Part shown: in pieces, positions 6,769 to 8,357 of the stretch
Numbering within the stretch: the stretch's first letter is position 1
Layout: every line of letters begins with the position of its first letter
Origin: Anaerolinea sp.
Lineage (GTDB): Bacteria; Chloroflexota; Anaerolineae; Anaerolineales; Anaerolineaceae
Direction of reading: 5' to 3'
DNA: 8,357 bases
Assembly (NCBI GenBank): GCA_013824385.1
Contig: PNNU01000131.1
Span: forward strand, 1-8,357
Program-made: the position numbers and the translations under genes
Notes under the pieces: model-generated
The model's input: the letters and a program-made list of their open reading frames with translations, nothing else
The model's database searches: none
Told to the model about the DNA's origin: nothing

Positions 6769-6826
6769 AACTCATAGAAATTTGTACCACTTGGGATTCA
6801 ATCTAGTAGTAGTCATGGCTAATAAA

Positions 6827-6832
6827 ATTATA
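6827..6832 (-). promoter_or_regulatory. Possible -10 box upstream of the gtrA-like gene
   Basis: A perfect TATAAT is read on the minus strand, giving a 5' leader of roughly 60 nt before the TTG at 6756. No convincing -35 is seen at 16-18 bp spacing (that position holds TAGGGC inside the terminator hairpin). The call is weak, but the gene needs a promoter because a terminator lies just upstream. Confidence 0.3.
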
Positions 6833-6839
6833 ACGCAAC

Positions 6840-6878
6840 AAAAAAATCAGCCCTACTCTTTTTAATCATCGGGCTGAT
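6840..6878 (-). terminator. Rho-independent terminator of bfr
   Basis: On the minus strand an 8-bp perfect stem (ATCAGCCC at one side, GGGCTGAT at the other; plus-strand arms 6846-6853 and 6871-6878) encloses a 17-nt loop and is followed directly by a run of seven T. It starts 33 bases after the bfr stop codon and separates bfr from the gtrA-like gene. In the plus direction only AATTTAG follows, so it is mainly a minus-strand terminator. Confidence 0.8.
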
Positions 6879-6910
6879 AATTTAGATGGCTTTTGGATTA
6901 TGCTGTATTA

Positions 6911-7375
6911 CTATATTTGTTCCACCAGGTAATTTTGAATGCCCATCTGCTTGATCTGATCCAATTGCGCTTCAAGCCAATCAATGTGCGCTTCTTCATC
7001 GCCAAGAACATCTTCCAGAATTTCACGTGTTCCATTGTCCATTAAGTCAGTACATAACTTGATGGATGTATTGTAGCCCTTGATCGCGCCTTCTTCCGCG
7101 GCGTGGTCATTGGTGAGTTGAGCCAGCACGTCCTGCCCGATACTCATTTTCTTTAATGAACTCACTATCGGCATCCCCTCCAAAAAGAGGATGCGGTCAA
7201 TGTGCTTCTCGGCGTGTTTCATTTCATCAATGGCCCGTTTTTCAATCTTGTCTGAAAGACTTTTATACCCCCAATTGGCACACATCTGAGCATGAACCAT
7301 ATACTGACTAACCGCAGTCAGTTCATCAGAAAGCATGTCATTTAACATCTGGATGATTTTATCATTCCCTTTCAT
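6911..7375 (-). CDS. bfr: Bacterioferritin
   Basis: A 154-residue protein, close to the 158 residues of E. coli Bfr and alignable without gaps over its first part. It starts MKGNDKIIQMLNDMLSDEL. The di-iron ferroxidase ligands fall at the same positions as in E. coli: Glu18, Glu51, His54, Glu94, Glu127 and His130. Tyr25 is also kept. Met52, the axial haem ligand at the subunit interface, is present (DEMKH), so this is a haem-binding bacterioferritin rather than a plain ferritin. The typical EEAHIDWLE and MGIQNYL endings are there too. The product should form a 24-subunit cytoplasmic shell that oxidises Fe(II) and stores it as a ferric mineral. The gene appears to be a single transcription unit with its own promoter, a very strong ribosome binding site and a terminator, independent of the polysaccharide genes. 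No bacterioferritin-associated ferredoxin (bfd) gene is adjacent. Confidence 0.96.
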   Translation of the reverse strand: MKGNDKIIQMLNDMLSDELTAVSQYMVHAQMCANWGYKSLSDKIEKRAIDEMKHAEKHIDRILFLEGMPIVSSLKKMSIGQDVLAQLTNDHAAEEGAIKGYNTSIKLCTDLMDNGTREILEDVLGDEEAHIDWLEAQLDQIKQMGIQNYLVEQI

Positions 7376-7382
7376 GGACTCA

Positions 7383-7389
7383 CCTCCTT
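7383..7389 (-). promoter_or_regulatory. Strong Shine-Dalgarno of bfr
   Basis: The minus strand reads AAGGAGGTGA with AAGGAGG seven bases before the ATG. This is almost the full anti-16S complement and by far the best ribosome binding site in the window, consistent with high expression and confirming the start at 7375. Confidence 0.85.
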
Positions 7390-7393
7390 AGTG

Positions 7394-7424
7394 GTGCTAT
7401 CCATTATTATAGCGATGTGCTATC
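7394..7424. repeat. Direct repeat and alternating half-sites at the bfr promoter (candidate operator)
   Basis: The 8-bp sequence GTGCTATC occurs at 7394-7401 and again at 7417-7424, 23 bp apart, one copy on each side of the bfr -10 box. Between them ATAGC (7409-7413) forms inverted repeats with both copies (8-bp and 5-bp spacers), and a further ATAGC lies at 7447-7451. This placement across the promoter would suit a repressor site. No known regulator box is matched convincingly. Confidence 0.4.
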
Positions 7425-7434
7425 GTAAGTACAA
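7406..7434 (-). promoter_or_regulatory. Sigma-70-type promoter of bfr
   Basis: On the minus strand TTGTAC (7434-7429) is followed by 17 bp and a perfect TATAAT (7411-7406). The -35 keeps only TTG of the consensus. The predicted transcript starts near 7399, giving a leader of about 24 nt that includes the strong ribosome binding site. Confidence 0.6.
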
Positions 7435-7468
7435 TCCTCAATAAATATAGCTCTCCGTATTTTTCGTG

Positions 7469-7474
7469 TAAAAT
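7469..7474 (+). promoter_or_regulatory. Possible -10 box just before the recombinase gene
   Basis: TAAAAT ends six bases before the ATG at 7481, preceded by TG. Together with the lack of a Shine-Dalgarno, this would fit a leaderless transcript beginning at or next to the start codon. No recognisable -35 is found at the usual distance, so the call is tentative. Confidence 0.22.
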
Positions 7475-7480
7475 GAATCC

Positions 7481-8357
7481 ATGACAAAAAACGAAGAATC
7501 CCGTTTTGGCGGAGAAATTCAACCCCTGCTGCCTGGTGAATTGGTAAACCTGATCGGCGAACGTGCTAATCGGGCCGCGGCAGCTTCTCGTTTTGTGGAT
7601 TATCGTTCAAGACGAGCCGAGCAAACTCTTCGCCGCCAGGATTCCGATCTGACTCTTTTTCGTGAGTTCCTAGCCCGTTATGATGTAATCACGGGCGATC
7701 TATCACATGAACCTGCAGCTTGGCGATTGGTCACATGGGGACTTGTGGAAGCCTTTGTCAAGTTTCAGATTTCACAGGGGTACGCCATTCAAAGCATAAA
7801 TGTATACCTTTCATCCATCAAAACTTATTCACGTCTAGCCATGCAAGCCGGAACTTTGCTTCCTCAGGAATATGCACTCATCCGTGCTGTGCAAGGTTAC
7901 AGTTATCGTGAACAAAACCGCATAAATGCCCGTCGCAAAGTAACCCGCATCGGGTTAAAAAAATCTGAACCTGTGAAAATCACGCCAGAAGAAGCAGCTC
8001 AATTAAAGCAGCAGCCCGATACTCCCCAGGGAAGGCGGGATGCTTTCATGATTTGCCTATTACTGGATCACGGATTGCGCGTTGGAGAAGTCGCCGCACT
8101 ATCAGTCACTGATTTCAACTTGCGAGAAGAGCAGCTTCGATTTTTCCGTCCCAAGGTGAACAAAGAACAAATCCATCACTTGACCAAAGACACTCTAAAC
8201 GCGTTGAAAGCCTATCTGGATCATGGTGATATGCCTCGCAACGGTCTGGCCCTCAGACGCAGCCTGCGCAACGAAGAACTGGGGGCGACCGGCATGTCAG
8301 AACGTGCCATTACCGCCAGAGTTGGTTTTTTGGGTGAAAAAATCGGGGTTATGGGCC
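7481..8357 (+). CDS. Tyrosine recombinase / phage-type integrase, 3' end outside window
   Basis: An open frame of 292 codons runs off the window end. It begins MTKNEESRFGGEIQP, and in-frame TAA at 7469 excludes a longer start. Residues about 50-150 resemble the SAM-like core-binding domain (RRQDSDLTLFREFL, then SINVYLSSIKTYSRLA). From about 170 the catalytic domain follows: ITPEEAAQLKQ, then LLLDHGLRVGEVAAL with the first catalytic Arg200, and the beta-hairpin lysine, probably Lys225 in FRPKVNKEQ. The HxxR box, the last His/Trp and the nucleophilic Tyr would lie beyond the window, so activity cannot be judged. Such enzymes cut and rejoin DNA through a 3'-phosphotyrosine link in integration, excision or dimer resolution. 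The length before Arg200 and the loose N-terminus suggest an element-type integrase rather than XerC/XerD, though this is uncertain. There is no clear Shine-Dalgarno. GC appears higher than in the preceding genes. Confidence 0.88.
   Translation, partial: MTKNEESRFGGEIQPLLPGELVNLIGERANRAAAASRFVDYRSRRAEQTLRRQDSDLTLFREFLARYDVITGDLSHEPAAWRLVTWGLVEAFVKFQISQGYAIQSINVYLSSIKTYSRLAMQAGTLLPQEYALIRAVQGYSYREQNRINARRKVTRIGLKKSEPVKITPEEAAQLKQQPDTPQGRRDAFMICLLLDHGLRVGEVAALSVTDFNLREEQLRFFRPKVNKEQIHHLTKDTLNALKAYLDHGDMPRNGLALRRSLRNEELGATGMSERAITARVGFLGEKIGVMG

Noticed and set aside
6757..6910. Search for a small RNA, riboswitch or tRNA in the gap between the gtrA-like gene and bfr.
   Set aside because: Only the terminator hairpin and a possible -10 box are visible; there is no cloverleaf or other known fold.
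7720..7911. A 63-codon plus-strand frame inside the recombinase gene, rich in His and Cys.
   Set aside because: It is out of frame with the recombinase, which has clear domain features through this stretch; the Cys/His content has no zinc-finger spacing.
1..8357. Search for CRISPR arrays, insertion-sequence ends and tandem repeats.
   Set aside because: No regularly spaced repeats, no transposase gene and no terminal inverted repeats were found by reading; short repeats were limited to the bfr promoter region.

Overview
The window is bacterial chromosomal DNA carrying most of a surface-polysaccharide (exopolysaccharide/capsule-like) gene cluster, followed by a bacterioferritin gene and the start of a tyrosine recombinase gene. 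The organism cannot be fixed from the sequence alone. The WcaF/WcaI pair, moderate GC, densely packed glycosyltransferases and the style of the recombinase would fit an anaerobic or environmental Chloroflexota (Anaerolineae-like) bacterium. This is an inference at low to moderate confidence, and no ribosomal or other phylogenetic marker is present.

Positions 1-6358 (+ strand) hold seven same-direction genes with short gaps or overlaps: the C-terminal end of a GT4 glycosyltransferase, a hexapeptide-repeat acyltransferase, three more GT-B glycosyltransferases, a WcaF-like acetyltransferase and a WcaI-like glycosyltransferase. Several junctions overlap (32 bp, 1 bp and 4 bp) or nearly touch (4 bp gap), so at least most of the run is probably one operon. 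No priming transferase, flippase, polymerase or nucleotide-sugar synthesis gene lies in the window, so the cluster must continue upstream or these functions sit elsewhere. The likely joint task is stepwise assembly of an O-acetylated oligosaccharide unit on a lipid carrier at the cytoplasmic face of the membrane.

Positions 6355-6756 (- strand) encode a small GtrA-family membrane protein that converges on wcaI; the two stop codons share a TTAA. Its TTG start is supported by a good ribosome binding site. Positions 6757-6910 are non-coding and contain a hairpin plus T-tract terminator for the next minus-strand gene, and a possible -10 box for gtrA.

Positions 6911-7375 (- strand) encode bacterioferritin with all ferroxidase ligands and the haem-ligand methionine. 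It has a near-perfect Shine-Dalgarno sequence and a recognisable promoter. The 105-bp divergent intergenic region (7376-7480) contains an 8-bp direct repeat flanking the bfr -10 box and several GCTAT/ATAGC half-sites in alternating orientation, a candidate operator. From 7481 to the window end a tyrosine recombinase/integrase reads out of the window with its catalytic C-terminus missing.

Nothing here amounts to a clearly new biological system. The most notable points are the possible operator at bfr, the overlapping convergent stops of wcaI and gtrA, the base-composition mosaic within the polysaccharide cluster, and the recombinase next to it.
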